64,000 nucleotides of DNA from Hymenopus coronatus (GCA_030762935.1 CM060883.1:34743501-34807500), one strand, 5' to 3'. Counted from the first letter of the stretch, positions 33,516-44,065 are shown. Numbers and translations are program-made. The notes: generated by a model not told the origin, from the sequence alone.

Positions 33516-34225
33516 CTGTCTGTCTGTGTGTGTCTGAGGGCAGCATAGCTCAAAAATGAAAAGAACGTTAAGAACCAAGCTTGGTATTTAAGTTTGGTAT
33601 CTTCCAAGGATGCGACACGATTTTCAAGAAAATCCCCCCACCCCAAACTACACTTTACATGGAAAAAATTTCAAAATTATGGTTTTCTTAAAAATAGTTA
33701 TAACGATTTTGATTAAAATCTCGTATATTTAAGATCTTTACTTGACAAATAAAATGTATATCTTAAATTTTCTGGGAGTCGCCTCAGAAGACTACTTTAT
33801 TCTGGATGAATTTAATGGATTTTTGCATAACTGCTAAACCGTAAGAGATGGACAAAACTTATCACACAGGAAATGTAGAGCATATTAAAACACACAATTT
33901 AATTTATATAATTCTTTTTCTTGGAGTTGATCGTTTTTTAAATATTCCTTGTTTTTGGTCTCAGATTTTCTCATACAGGAATTTGTTAACTCCTATCCAT
34001 ACAAACAAAGGAACTTTAGTCACATAGCAACCAGCTTTTGACTATCACTTTAACATATAGTACTCCCTTATTTCCCTTCTACTTTCAAGGAAGCAAGTAA
34101 TAAGACTATTTCTGCTATTTTTTTTTTTTCTCGATTAGAATGATGTAAATGGAAGCATAAGCTTTTTAACAATAATGTGTTGTAGAGATGTAGAGAAAGT
34201 CATGTGAATGGAACACGTTATACTA
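33324..34225 (+). repeat. HPR repeat, full length; middle unit of tandem trio
   Basis: Head TTTTTACTTTCTCTATTCGT, a pure (GT)n run of about 43 bp as variable region (33471-33513), complete body and a tail ending ACACGTTATACTA. No spacer separates it from the neighbours. Confidence 0.95.
33471..33513 (+). repeat. (GT)n microsatellite inside HPR
   Basis: About 21 uninterrupted GT units at the variable position of the HPR repeat. Other copies hold shorter GT, GTCT or GTCC runs at the same place. Confidence 0.97.
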
Positions 34226-35113
34226 TTTTTACTTTCTCTATACGCACTATGTACATAGTGTATAGAGAAGGTATTGCACTCCACCAAAAAATTCGATACC
34301 GAGATTTCACCGGAAATATATGTTTTATGGTCCCCTGTATCCAAAAATAAGTATTTTCAGAAAAAGGTTCGTGTGTGTGTCCGTGTGTCAGTGTGGTCGT
34401 GTGTCTGTGAACAGGATAACTCAAAAACGAAAAGTCGGTAAAATACCAAACTTGGTATTTAAGTTTAGTATCTTCCAGGGATACGACACGAAGATTTTGA
34501 GGAAAATTCTCCCACCTCAAACTACCGTTTACATGGAACAGTTTTTTCGAAAATTTTGATTTTCTCAAAAATGGCTCTAACGATTTTGATTAAAATATCG
34601 TATATTAAAGATATTTACCTGAAAAATAAAATGTATATTTTGTATTTTCTGGGAATAACCTCTGAAGATTACTTTATTCTGGGTCAATTTTACGGAATTT
34701 TGCATAACTGCTAAACCGTAAGAAATGGACAAAAACTTACCACACAACAAATGTAGAGCACTTTAAAACACACAATTTATGCTATATTTTGTATCGTGGA
34801 TTTGGTTGTTTTTTTAGATATTCCTTGTTTTTGGTTTCAGCTATAAAAAACATACTTTTCTCATAAATGACTTTGTGAACTCGTGTCCATACAAACAAAG
34901 AAACTTCAGTCCCATAGCAACCAGCTTTTGACTATCACTTTAACCTATGGTAGTCCGTTATTTCGCTTCTACTTACAAGGAAGCAAGTAATAAGACTATT
35001 TCTGCTATTTTTTTCTTGATTAGTAGGAAGTAAATAGAGGATTATGTTTTTTAACAATAATTTATTGCAGAGTTGTAGAGAAAGTCATGTGAATGTACCA
35101 CATCAGATTTTTA
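34226..35113 (+). repeat. HPR repeat, full length; third unit of tandem trio
   Basis: A good reference copy. The head palindrome at 34234-34269 reads TTCTCTATACGCACTATGTA, then CATAGTGTATAGAGAA, with an 18-nt arm and a 2-nt bulge. Core, GTGTGTCCGTGTGTCAGTGT region, body and tail (AGAGAAAGTCATGTGAATGT) follow. Confidence 0.96.
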
Positions 35114-35849
35114 AGCTAATTTTTTAAAGGCCCTACATTCTTTCATGCTTCGTTTTTCACCGCAACAAATTTCTCTGTACGCAGTGGAGTTCGGCTATGA
35201 TTGGCAACACTGTCAAGCACCTGTATGAAGATATGTTGTAGGACAGTTGACGAGTTGAAAGGAAGCTGTCCTTGATGAAAGTCTACTAAACTACGCATAA
35301 CGATTCCAGACATACTTATTGTCAGCTAACATTCCCGTGTGCAGGTGGGTTATGAATGGGATCTCGACTGCAGATCACGGCCACTCGATAATTAAGGGAA
35401 CACCTGAGTCCAGTTCTTGGAACTCATCTCTCCATCTCGACGCTCCAGGGTATCGTTGTGGTTATGTACACTGGGAAGCTTTTGGGTGTGGCTGGCAATT
35501 TGATGACGTCATATGGCAGTAGAAGCGCTCATTATCGCCAACAGGTTTCTGCGAAATGACCACCACAGCAAAAATTGCCAAGTGTCAAAATCTCGATCTG
35601 TATGCAAAAGTAAACACTAAATTATGTGGCTAAGTATGCAGTTACGGTCACACGTTCATAGAAATCACCACATCCGGTTCAAATCTTTGGAGTGAAAGAA
35701 CGCATTTGTCACTCATAATGAAGCGTTATATTCTGGGAAAAAGAATCTTAACTTTCTCAAACCCTAAGTGAGTGCAGTTAAGATCCTAAATTTTCTGAGC
35801 ACCAAAATATATTAAACTCTAATGGACGATCCCCAAGTTATGTAAATTG
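35114..35849. other. Low-copy DNA, no gene seen
   Basis: Less AT-rich than its surroundings, with a TGACGTCA CRE palindrome at about 35503-35510. No coding family was recognised. Confidence 0.4.
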
Positions 35850-36086
35850 ATAAAAAATTCTGAAATGTTCCATTCAAATGAGTTTTCTCTACCTGTTCTG
35901 CAAACAAATGATGCTTACAAATTCACTTCAGACAATTCGAGTTGAGCATTAGCAGAAATGAGCTTATTACTTAGTTCCTTATATGTAGAAGGGAAAATAA
36001 CTAACTTAATGCGATAGTCAACTCTTTTAAAAGTTGTCGCTAAGCAGTTGGCATTCAAATTCGGCTCTTTGTACGGCCAGGAGAAA
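35850..36086 (-). repeat. HPR repeat (-), short tail part
   Basis: Tail AATTCTGAAATGTTCCATTC to 'tttgtacggccaggagaaa', then a new tail begins. It belongs to the sub-type whose tail reads AGCTGTTCTGCAAAC and GGCCAGGAGAAAA. Confidence 0.75.
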
Positions 36087-36804
36087 AAGAAAAAAAAATC
36101 TGATGTGTACCATTCACATGACTTTCTCCATATCCCTGCAACAAATAATTCTTAAAAAGCTTATAATTCTATTTACTTTATGCTAATCAGATAAAAATAT
36201 TAGCAGAAAAAGTCTTATTTCTCGCATCCTTGTAAGTAGAAGCGAAATAAGGGACAACCGTAGGTTAAAGTGATAGACAAAAGCTGGTTGCTATGTCAAT
36301 GAAGTTCCTTTGTTTATATGGATAGGAGTTGACAAGTTCCAGTATGAGAAAAGTATACGTTTTTCATAGCAGAAACCAAAAATAAGGAATGTCACAAAAA
36401 CGACGACCTCCACGAAAAAAATGTATATAACATAAATTGTGTGTTTTAATGTGCTCTAGATTTTTGCGTAGTAAGTTTTTGTCCACCTCTTACGGTTTAG
36501 CAGTTATGCAAAATTTAGTAAAATTCATCCAGAATAAACTACTCTTCAGAGGCTATTCCCAGAAAATTCAAGATATACATTTCATTTGTGAGGTAAATAT
36601 GCTTAATATCCGAAATTTTAATCAAAATCGTTAGAGCCATTTTTGAGAAAATAAAAATTTTCGAAAAAAGTTCCATGTAAAGGGTAGTTGGGGGTGGGGG
36701 GATTTTTCTCAAAATCTTCATGTCGCATCCCTGGAAGATACTAAACTTAAATACCAAGTTTGGCATTTTACCGACTTTTTGTTTTTGAGTTATCGTGTTC
36801 ACAG

Positions 36805-36835
<31 letters not shown>

Positions 36836-36978
36836 CTTTTTTGTGAAAATGCTTTTTTTGGATATTGGGGTCTCTAAAACATATATTTCCGGTGAAATCT
36901 CGGTATCGAATTTTTGGTGGAGTACAATACTTTCTCTATACACTATGTACATAGTGCATATGGAGAAAGTAAAAAAAA
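36087..36978 (-). repeat. HPR repeat, full length
   Basis: Complete from tail (AATCTGATGTGTACCATTCA) to head (CTATACACTATGTACATAGT, GCATATGGAGAAAG). The variable region is (CA)n at 36804-36833. Its reverse-strand reading frame stays open for 147 codons across the whole core and body. Confidence 0.95.
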
Positions 36979-37037
36979 GCATGACGACTTCCTGTTTGGG
37001 AAAAGTATAAGAGTTTCAAAATTGAAACCATTAACAA

Positions 37038-37278
37038 GGGCCCGCATAGGTCAAATTCAAAAGGTCGCGGGTTCGAATCTCGCATGGAGTGAGTTATCCG
37101 GGTAAGGCTTTATTCGGGATTTTCCGTTATGAAGATGAAGTCGAGTAATTTTAATCTTCATGGACTCCGAGATCATTTGAGCATCATTTCACCAGTTACA
37201 GTCACTATCCGATATGACCAACTATGTTAAATGACGTTACGCTACAAAAAATTAGTAAATAAATAACATTGAATTAAA
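37038..37278 (+). mobile_element. SINE family S6, tRNA-like box B and poly-A
   Basis: AAGGTCGCGGGTTCGAATCT provides a good box B. The downstream body (TATCCGGGTAAGGCTTTATT, GAAGATGAAGTCGAGTAA) ends in an A-run at 37276-37286. Box A is not evident, so the 5' end may be truncated. No second copy was found in the window. Confidence 0.7.
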
Positions 37279-37600
37279 AAAAAAATAGGATAACAGATAC
37301 GAGTTTTCTGTGTAGTAAATTTATCCTCAGGAAATTCATAGTACACATTTTACTTGTCATGTATTATATCAGTAATATACGGTTATTTAACAACATTATT
37401 AGAGCCATTAAATTTTGAGAAAATCAAAATTTTCCAGACAAAATATATTTTAGGGTGGGTGTATTTTGTTGGACATTTTCGTATCACATTCTTGGGAGAT
37501 GCTGAAGTTCAATATCAATTTTGATATTTAGCCAAATTTTCGTTTTTGAATTAGACTGCTCACAAGCGCACATATACAGATACGAGCACGCGCGTACACG

Positions 37601-37617
<17 letters not shown>

Positions 37618-37663
<46 letters not shown>
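37618..37663. repeat. (AT)n microsatellite
   Basis: About 22 TA units follow a (CA)n run at the HPR variable position. Confidence 0.97.
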
Positions 37664-37666
<3 letters not shown>

Positions 37667-37754
37667 AGCTATATATACACAAGCTGACAGATAGACATTA
37701 ACACGTAACGTTTTTTAAAATTACTTTTTTTTACTTTCTCTACACGTACAATGT

Positions 37755-38359
37755 ACGTATGTAAGGTATGTATGTATGTATGTATGTATGTATGTATGCA
37801 CGTGTGTATGCACGTGTGTATGCACGTATGTATGCACGTATGCACGTATGTATGCATGTATGTATGCATGCATGTATGTATGTATGTATGTATGCACGTA
37901 TGTATGCACGTATGTATGCACGTGTGTATGCACGTGTGTATGCACGTGTGTATGCACGTATGTATGCATGTATGTATGCATGCATGTATGTATGTATGCA
38001 TGTATGTATGTATGTATGTATGTATGTATGTATGTATGTATGTATGTATGTATGTATGTATGTATGTATGTATGTATGTATGTATGTATGTATGTATGTA
38101 TGTATGTATGTATGTATGTATGTATGTATGTATGTATGTATGTATGTATGTATGTATGTATGTATGTATGTATGTATGTATGTATGTATGTATGTATGTA
38201 TGTATGTATGTATGTATGTATGTATGTATGTATGTATGTATGTATGTATGTGTGTGTATGTATGTATGTATGTATGTATGTATGTATGTATGTATGTATG
38301 TATGTATGTATGTATGCATGTATGTATGCATGTATATATGCATGTATGTAAGTATGTGT
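37755..38359 (+). repeat. (TATG)n tetranucleotide array grown from an HPR head
   Basis: About 600 bp. The left third (37797-37990) is a mosaic of TATG with TATGCACG/TATGCACGTG variants and 12-nt periodicity. The middle (about 37999-38250) is pure (TATG)n. A TGTGTG interruption at 38251 precedes a final stretch with TATGCATG. The array starts inside the HPR palindrome (CGTACAATGTACGTATGTAA). All apparent open frames here are artefacts of a 4-bp unit. Confidence 0.97.
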
Positions 38360-39000
38360 GATTCCTTTAGAAACCATATTAGTACTAATTTCATCCTAAC
38401 ATTATTTTCCAGTTTATTATATTTTCTGTAGGTCCAAATTAATTTGATGTGCTACTCCCATAAATTGGGCGGTCGAATATCGACAGATAAAATCTGACAG
38501 GGAATAAAAAGCTCTCAGTCGAGGTCAATATCGACGGCAATGACCTCATAAAGCGATTTCCAACAACCACCGAGTTGTCAATGTTTCCGATGCTCATTTG
38601 AATGGAAACCTGGGAAGACAGAAAAGGTGGAGCAGTTTAATTTTAATTTGCCGTAAAGCAGGCGAGAGGTGAAATCGATATCTCGGAGTCAACACACTAA
38701 CTAATGAGCTGCAGAGAAGCGAAATGTGGAGCTTAATTAAAGCGGCTTCACAAGAAGGCAGATATTCCGAATACTCACTCTTGTCGTAAAACTGGCACTC
38801 CCATTATACATGACCCTGGTCCAGATGTCTAAAAAACACAATCTGGTATCTCTTTGCAATGGTTTATTGGAATATAAACCTCAGGCATTAACTTTTGTAC
38901 TCCAAAGAAACGAAACCATAAAACACCTGTAACATATGCTTTATGTTTTTCTTAAAGTAAGGTCGCTGTTCGTATATTCACTGTAATCATTCATTTCCTT
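38360..39000. other. Low-copy DNA, no gene seen
   Basis: No repeat or coding family recognised. A short region around 38470-38780 (e.g. AAAGCGGCTTCACAAGAAGG) is less AT-rich but has no clear frame. Confidence 0.4.
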
Positions 39001-39006
39001 GTTTCA

Positions 39007-40138
39007 AAAATATTGGAAGAGAAAGAAGAGAAGGCAAAAATGAAGAGAGGAATGGACGTTAGAAGGGAAAAGTAAAGAAAGAAAACACATAGGAAAGAAA
39101 CCGGAGAGAATATAAACCCAAAGAAAAGATAACAGGAAAGAAGAGTAGAGAGAAAAATACAAAAAGTTTGGGAAATGAAAATAGAAACCTAAGAAAAGAG
39201 AAAAATAATGAAAGGTTGGAATTAAGGGGGACAAGAGAAGAAATGAAAATTTAAAGGGATACAAGGGAAGATGTCAGAAGATAAGTTAAACGAAAGAACG
39301 AGATAACAAAATGAATCGAAACCTAAAGAGATGAGAAGAGAACGGGCTACAGCAGAAGAGAAGGAAAAAAAAGGATGGATATAAGTAAAGATGAGAATAG
39401 TAACCTAAACGAAAGAGAAGAGAAGGAAATAAAGACACTATTTCTTATATATTTATCATATCGAAATTCTGAAACGACAATAACGCAGTGATAAAGAAAA
39501 AAGAAGTTATCACACAACACTATATTTGGGTTAAGATAGTATGACAACTTTGCAATTAGTATCTAGGATATATTTCTAGTTTCATAGTAATCGGGTTAGT
39601 TGTTCTAAACATGAAGCAATCGCACACGGACACAAAGTACAATACAACTGCGATGTGAAGAAGAGACGAGAGAAGAGGCGAGTAGAGAACGGAAGGGCCG
39701 AGGAGACAAAAGGAGAGAAAGCGAAAGAAGAGGAAAGAGGAGAGCAGAAGAAAAGAACATATGTAAATAAGGGAGAAGGAAGGAGATGAGAAAAGAGGAG
39801 GAGAGCAAACAGAAGAGAAGATGGAGTCAGAGGTAGAGCAGATCATGAGAGAAAATGAGGAGAGTATAGAAGAAAAGATGAGTAGAAAGGAGAGAAAAGA
39901 AGGAAAGAGAAATGAGAGAATAGAAGAAAAATGAAGAGAAGACGAAAGAAGAGGAGAGAAGAGGAGTGGAGAGGAAAGAAAAAAGAGAAGGTTGCAAGAG
40001 CAGAGGAGAGAAGAGCTAAACATGAGGAGAGAATATGAGAGAAAAATGAGAAAAGAGGAAAGGAGAGGAGATAAAAGAAGAGAAGAAAAGTGAAAAGAAT
40101 GACAGAGCAGAGAAGGGAACTTCCCATCAGAAGTAACA
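39007..40138 (+). repeat. Long purine-rich (GA) tract in two blocks
   Basis: 39007-39430 and 39650-40138 are almost purely A/G on the plus strand, dominated by GAAGAGAA, GAGGAGAG and AAAGAGAAG units, with an ordinary AT-rich gap between. The opposite strand gives Ser/Phe/Leu-rich open frames of up to 199 codons that I treat as composition artefacts. Mirror-symmetric stretches could adopt triplex (H-DNA) form. Confidence 0.93.
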
Positions 40139-40610
40139 AAGAAATTATAAGTCACTTATGGTGTTCCATCACTAGGGATCAGTTATCGGAAACAATTATC
40201 CCTTTGACTATGACACCTCTATCAGAGACTTTATAGTGCTCTAGAGTGTGATAGAGAATAAAACAGAACAACAAAAATAGTTCCCACTAGCTTTAAAACT
40301 ATTTCAAACTATTAACCTCTTAAATATAGTTGAACTAAGGGAACAACATTTGGTATATTCACCGCTGTAATTAAAACGGTCTATAGATGATTGTTAAATT
40401 TATGAGCCAAACGATAAATAACGTGATTTAAAAAGGGGGAGAACAAATTAAATATGAATATTATTTTGTAACACCTGAGCCGTAACAGTTACCAACTGTA
40501 TATGGTGGTAGCATTAAACGGATATTCGTGTAGTGAAAAATATATCAACTGCTCCACTTAATTATCAAGTACAACATATTTATTGTAATTTACTTTTCTC
40601 TACTCGTTTT
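40139..40610. other. AT-rich spacer, no gene seen
   Basis: No recognisable repeat or coding frame between the purine tract and the next HPR copy. Confidence 0.4.
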
Positions 40611-40896
40611 CTATAAAAATCTATGTGTCCCATTCACATAACTTTCGGCATCTGTTCTGCTAACAAACTATTCTTACTATTATCTACATCACGCTAATCG
40701 AGATAAACATTAGCAGCTTATTACTTGGTTCCTGTAAGTAGAAGTGTTATAAGGGAATACACTAGGCAAAAGCGATAGTCAAAACATTTAAAAGTTTTGC
40801 AATGTGTTTGTCATTGAAATTCGGTGTAGAATAAACTGATATGAAACAAAAGATAACTTACGTTTGAGAAAATTTTAAGAGTTTAAAAAAGTTTAT

Positions 40897-41174
40897 ATTT
40901 TTTTGTTATATTTATATAGCACCCTTTAACATCTAAGGTCATGTCGGGGGCTTTCCACTTGAAACAACTCGTTGTCTGTAGGTTCTTTTTACGTTGGTTT
41001 AAATTTCCCTCAAGCACACACTCACACACACATTCACTCTCACATACATACTTCCAGACTCTGTGGGGGATAGGGAATAATTCTAGCTAAAGAAAAATTC
41101 CCCACCCCAGCCGGTAATCGAACCCGGGACCTCCGGAGGAGAAGTCAGCTCGCTGACTACTCGACCACGGAGGC
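40897..41174 (-). mobile_element. SINE family S1, tRNA-derived
   Basis: Body TTTAACATCTAAGGTCATGT, GTGGGGGATAGGGAATAATT, box B (GCCGGTAATCGAACCCGGGA on the plus strand) and box A region (GCTGACTACTCGACCACGGA) are all present. It is the most complete S1 copy on this strand and is nested in an HPR. Confidence 0.9.
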
Positions 41175-41603
41175 AATCCGTACATTTTTGCTTAGTTAGC
41201 TTTGGTCTATCTCTTGCGGTTTATAAGTTAAGCAAAAGACATTCAGAATAAAGAGGCTATTCTCATAAAATTTAAGATAAACAGTATTTATCATGTAAAC
41301 ATATTTAATATACAGCATTATAATAAAAATATTTGGAGGTAATTTTCAGAAAATGAACATTTTCGAAATATTTAGCTTGTGAATTATAGTTTTAGGTGGA
41401 TTGATTTTCCCTGGGAAAAACTAAACCTAAATACTAAGTTTGGTGGTTTATCGCCTTTAGGTTTTTGAGCTGTATTCATAGACATGCGAACACATCTTTT
41501 TCTAAAAGGAATATCCTCTATTTGAATTCATGGGATCCTAAAATGTGTATTTCTTGTGAAATCTCATATTGAATATTTGGTGATATGTAATACTTTCCCT
41601 ATA

Positions 41604-42211
41604 CAGGATGTTAATGAACTATACCGAAATATCTTCACAGAATATGTAGATTACTTAAATAAGTAATTTGAGATAGGAGACTTATGGCCTGTTTATTGAA
41701 ATTTCGAAGTAACGGCTATAAGTTTTTGAACTTTGCGGCACTTCATCTGGAATGAAAAAAATAGCAATAAAAATATTTTATTTATGACTGGAATCGAACT
41801 CATGACTTTTGGGATAGCAGCTTCCCGCGTTATGCATTTAGCTGCCAGAACAGTTGAAAAAACGCCTCCAGAGTAGGCTACATAACTCCAGAACTGTGCT
41901 CAGTGTCGCACTGTCAAGTGATTAGTTTGAGATTTTACAGATTTTTGCGACATTAAATCTTGAGTACGCTAGTAAGGAGCTGCTAAAAATCGATGTTTCT
42001 ATACTCGGGCAGCAGTTTTAAAGACATTCTAAGCCACTTTGTCAACCTGCTTTGCTTTAACACCGACTTATCAGCACCTGATATCCCACGTTTAACACTG
42101 TGTAGCTGCGTTATGTTTATCCGGGGACCATACATCGCCCATCTCAAATTACTTATATCGGTCACGTGCACAATCTCGCAAATTATTTCGGTGTAGCTCA
42201 TAAACACCCTG
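41604..42211. mobile_element. 608-bp MITE with ~28-bp inverted ends and TA target site
   Basis: The left end CAGGATGTTAATGAACTATA matches the reverse complement of the right end (CAGGGTGTTTATGAGCTACA); similarity continues through ACCGAAATA and again at AAGTAATTTGAGATRGG inside. It is flanked by TA (41602-41603, 42212-42213), the Tc1/mariner pattern. No transposase is encoded. It contains a tRNA-like box B (plus strand GGAATCGAACTCATGAC). It is inserted in an HPR head. Confidence 0.85.
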
Positions 42212-42293
42212 TATATGTACTCTGTATTAAATAGAAAAAGTAAAACAGCATTTTACTGTGACTTTTGTGATGAAAACAAAGCAGTAGTGGACT

Positions 42294-42563
42294 GCCTCCG
42301 TAGTTGAGTGGTCAGCGATCTAGCTTCTCACATGGAGGCCACAGGTTCGATTCTCGGCTGGGGTGGGGAATTTTTCTTTAGCCAGAATTGTTCCCTATCC
42401 CCCACTGAGTCTGGAAGTATGCATGCGAGATTGATTTGTGTGTTTGAGGAAAATAAATTTCAACTCAACGTAAGAACCTACAAACAGCGGGTTGTTTCCA
42501 GTGCAAAGCTCCCGATATGACCTTAGATGTTAGAGGGGGCTATATAAATGAAGCAATTAAAAA
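42294..42563 (+). mobile_element. SINE family S1, plus strand, full head
   Basis: Begins GCCTCCGTAGTTGAGTGGTC. Box A TAGTTGAGTGG fits TRGYNNARNNG exactly; box B is GGTTCGATTCTCGG. The body TTGTTCCCTATCCCCCACTG, GATATGACCTTAGATGTTAG and the tail AAGCAATTAAAAAAA follow. Its poly-A merges with the next HPR tail. Confidence 0.92.
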
Positions 42564-43440
42564 AATCTGATGTGTTGCACTCACATGACTTTCTCTAGCT
42601 GTTCTAATAAGATTCTTCATCTTTCTGCACCTTGCTAATCGTGGTACTCATTAGCACAATGTTCTTATTATTTAGTTCCGTATAAGTAGGAAGAAAATAA
42701 GGGAATACACTAGGCTAAACCGATAGTCAAAGTTTTAAAAGCTGTCGTTATGCGATTGTCAATACGAATCGCTTCTTTTCTTGGACAGGAGTAGAACAAA
42801 AGAAAAACGGACACTTCCGTCTGAAAAAAGTATAAGTACTTCACAATTGAAACTAATAACAATGAATACCTCGAAAACGGTAAGCTCCACGAGAAAAAAT
42901 GTAAATGACATAAATTGTGTATTTTAAAAAGACCTAAATGTTTTGTATAGTAAGTGTTTGTCTATCTCTTGCGGTTTACTAGTTATACCAAATTAAGTAA
43001 AATTCATCCAGAATAAACAGATCTTCAGAAGCTATTTCCAGAAAATTCAAGATATACATTTTATTTACTAGGTAAATATCTTTAATATATGATATTTTAA
43101 TCAAAATCTTTAGAGCCGTTTTTAAGAAAATCAAAATTTTCGAAAAATGTTCCATGTAAAGGGTAGCTTGGGGTGGGGGAATTTTTCTCAACTATTTCGT
43201 GTCGCCTCCCTGGAAGATACTAAACTTAAATACCAAGTTTGGTATTTTAGCTACTTTTCGTTTTTGAGTTATCGTGTTCAAAGACACACGGACCTTTTTC
43301 TGAAAATGCTTTTTTTGGATACAGGGGGTCCTAAAACATGTATTTCCGGTAAAATCTCGGTATCGAATTTTTGGGTGGAATACAATACTTCTCTATCCTT
43401 ATGTACATTGTACATATGGGGCTAGAGAAAGTAAAAAAAA
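42560..43440 (-). repeat. HPR repeat, full length
   Basis: Complete from tail (AATCTGATGTGTTGCACTCA) to head (CCTTATGTACATTGTACATA, GGGGCTAGAGAAAG). It belongs to the CTAGCTGTTCT tail sub-type. The variable region is reduced to AGACACACGGAC. Confidence 0.94.
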
Positions 43441-43964
43441 AAAAGGAGTAGTCTGAAACGTTCAAGCATTCCCGTCAGATTACGTATTTCGGAAACTTTA
43501 AATATGTAAATACAATATTGCGAAAATGTCTAAAGGATAGTTCATGCGAATGTAACACTCAAATTTTTAAGCTGGAGTTCTCGAGCAAGGATAGTAGCGG
43601 GTATGCCAGAGGACGCATTAAGGGTGCGAAATGGAATTATACGGGGCTGTCCTTTGTGCTGAAACTCTGGCCAGAATGCCTTAATGTAATCTGCGTGCAT
43701 GTAATCCTCATAAACCATGATTTACAATGTTAGTTTATGCCGACAAGATGGTTACACTGTTGGGAAATCGATTACAACATAATGCCTGTAGCGTTTATTA
43801 CATTGTTTGAAATTTGCATCTACAACTCATATCACCTTTGGGAAATTCACACTTGTGCGTCTTGAAGAACGACCTACTAACTTGCAAGTCAGAGCACAAA
43901 GGCTGAATCAGCGCCAGTTAAATCAACCGTTCTGGAATAGCATCATGCATTTAGATACTAGATG
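43441..43964. other. Low-copy DNA, no gene seen
   Basis: A possible HPR tail scrap (GGATAGTTCATGCGAATGTA) lies at about 43534-43565. No coding family recognised. Confidence 0.35.
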
Positions 43965-44065
43965 GCACAACTGCCCCATATTTGGCGTGTGCAGACAACC
44001 CTTCGTGCGTTAAAAGTGTTGCAGAATTCAAAGGGGCTGTTGCAAGCTAAAATTGGCAAGTGAAG
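43965..44065 (+). repeat. Unclassified ~100-bp dispersed repeat, copy 1
   Basis: Matches 46914-47020 in the same orientation: CAACTGCCCCATATTTGGCG, GTGTGCAGACAACCC, GTGCGTTAAAA, GTTGCAGAATTCAAAGGGGC. The boundaries and class are unknown. Confidence 0.75.

Larger units (their letters stand above)
36979..37752 (-). repeat. HPR repeat (-), diverged, split by SINE S6, head expanded
   Basis: A tail-half piece (36979-37037) is followed by a SINE, then body (37285-37560), CA and TA microsatellites (37597-37663) and a head TTTTACTTTCTCTACACGTA on the plus strand at 37729-37752. The head lies in inverted relation to the body. The palindrome runs directly into the (TATG)n array. Confidence 0.75.
40615..42244 (-). 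repeat. HPR repeat (-), split by SINE S1 and a MITE
   Basis: Tail ATCTATGTGTCCCATTCACA; S1 SINE at 40897-41174; body 41180-41460; a degenerate core without a CA run; a head broken by the 608-bp MITE, with the last part (TGTACTCTGTATTAAATAGA, AAAAGTAAAA) on its far side. Confidence 0.82.

Noticed and set aside
32236..35113. CRISPR-like array
   Set aside because: Repeats are ~0.9 kb units of an interspersed element, not short direct repeats with unique spacers, and the genome is clearly animal.
5470..35510. TGACGTCA (CRE) sites near 5470, 20277 and 35503
   Set aside because: An 8-bp palindrome at three scattered places is close to chance; only the first is near a promoter-like block.
35319..35522. 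67-codon frame in less AT-rich DNA
   Set aside because: No family motif, no splice sites or promoter in a sensible arrangement, and the length is within chance expectation.
37669..38431. Six overlapping open frames of 190-241 codons (MYVC / YIHT repeats)
   Set aside because: They are produced by a 4-bp repeat lacking stops in any frame (12-nt codon cycle). No promoter, splice or domain evidence exists.
39556..40155. 199-codon and shorter Ser/Leu/Phe-rich frames on the minus strand
   Set aside because: The complement of a pure purine tract cannot form the common stop codons. Residue content simply mirrors TTC/TCC/CTC triplets.
42294..42365. Possible tRNA gene with perfect box A and B
   Set aside because: It is continuous with the S1 body found in three other copies, so it is a SINE head.
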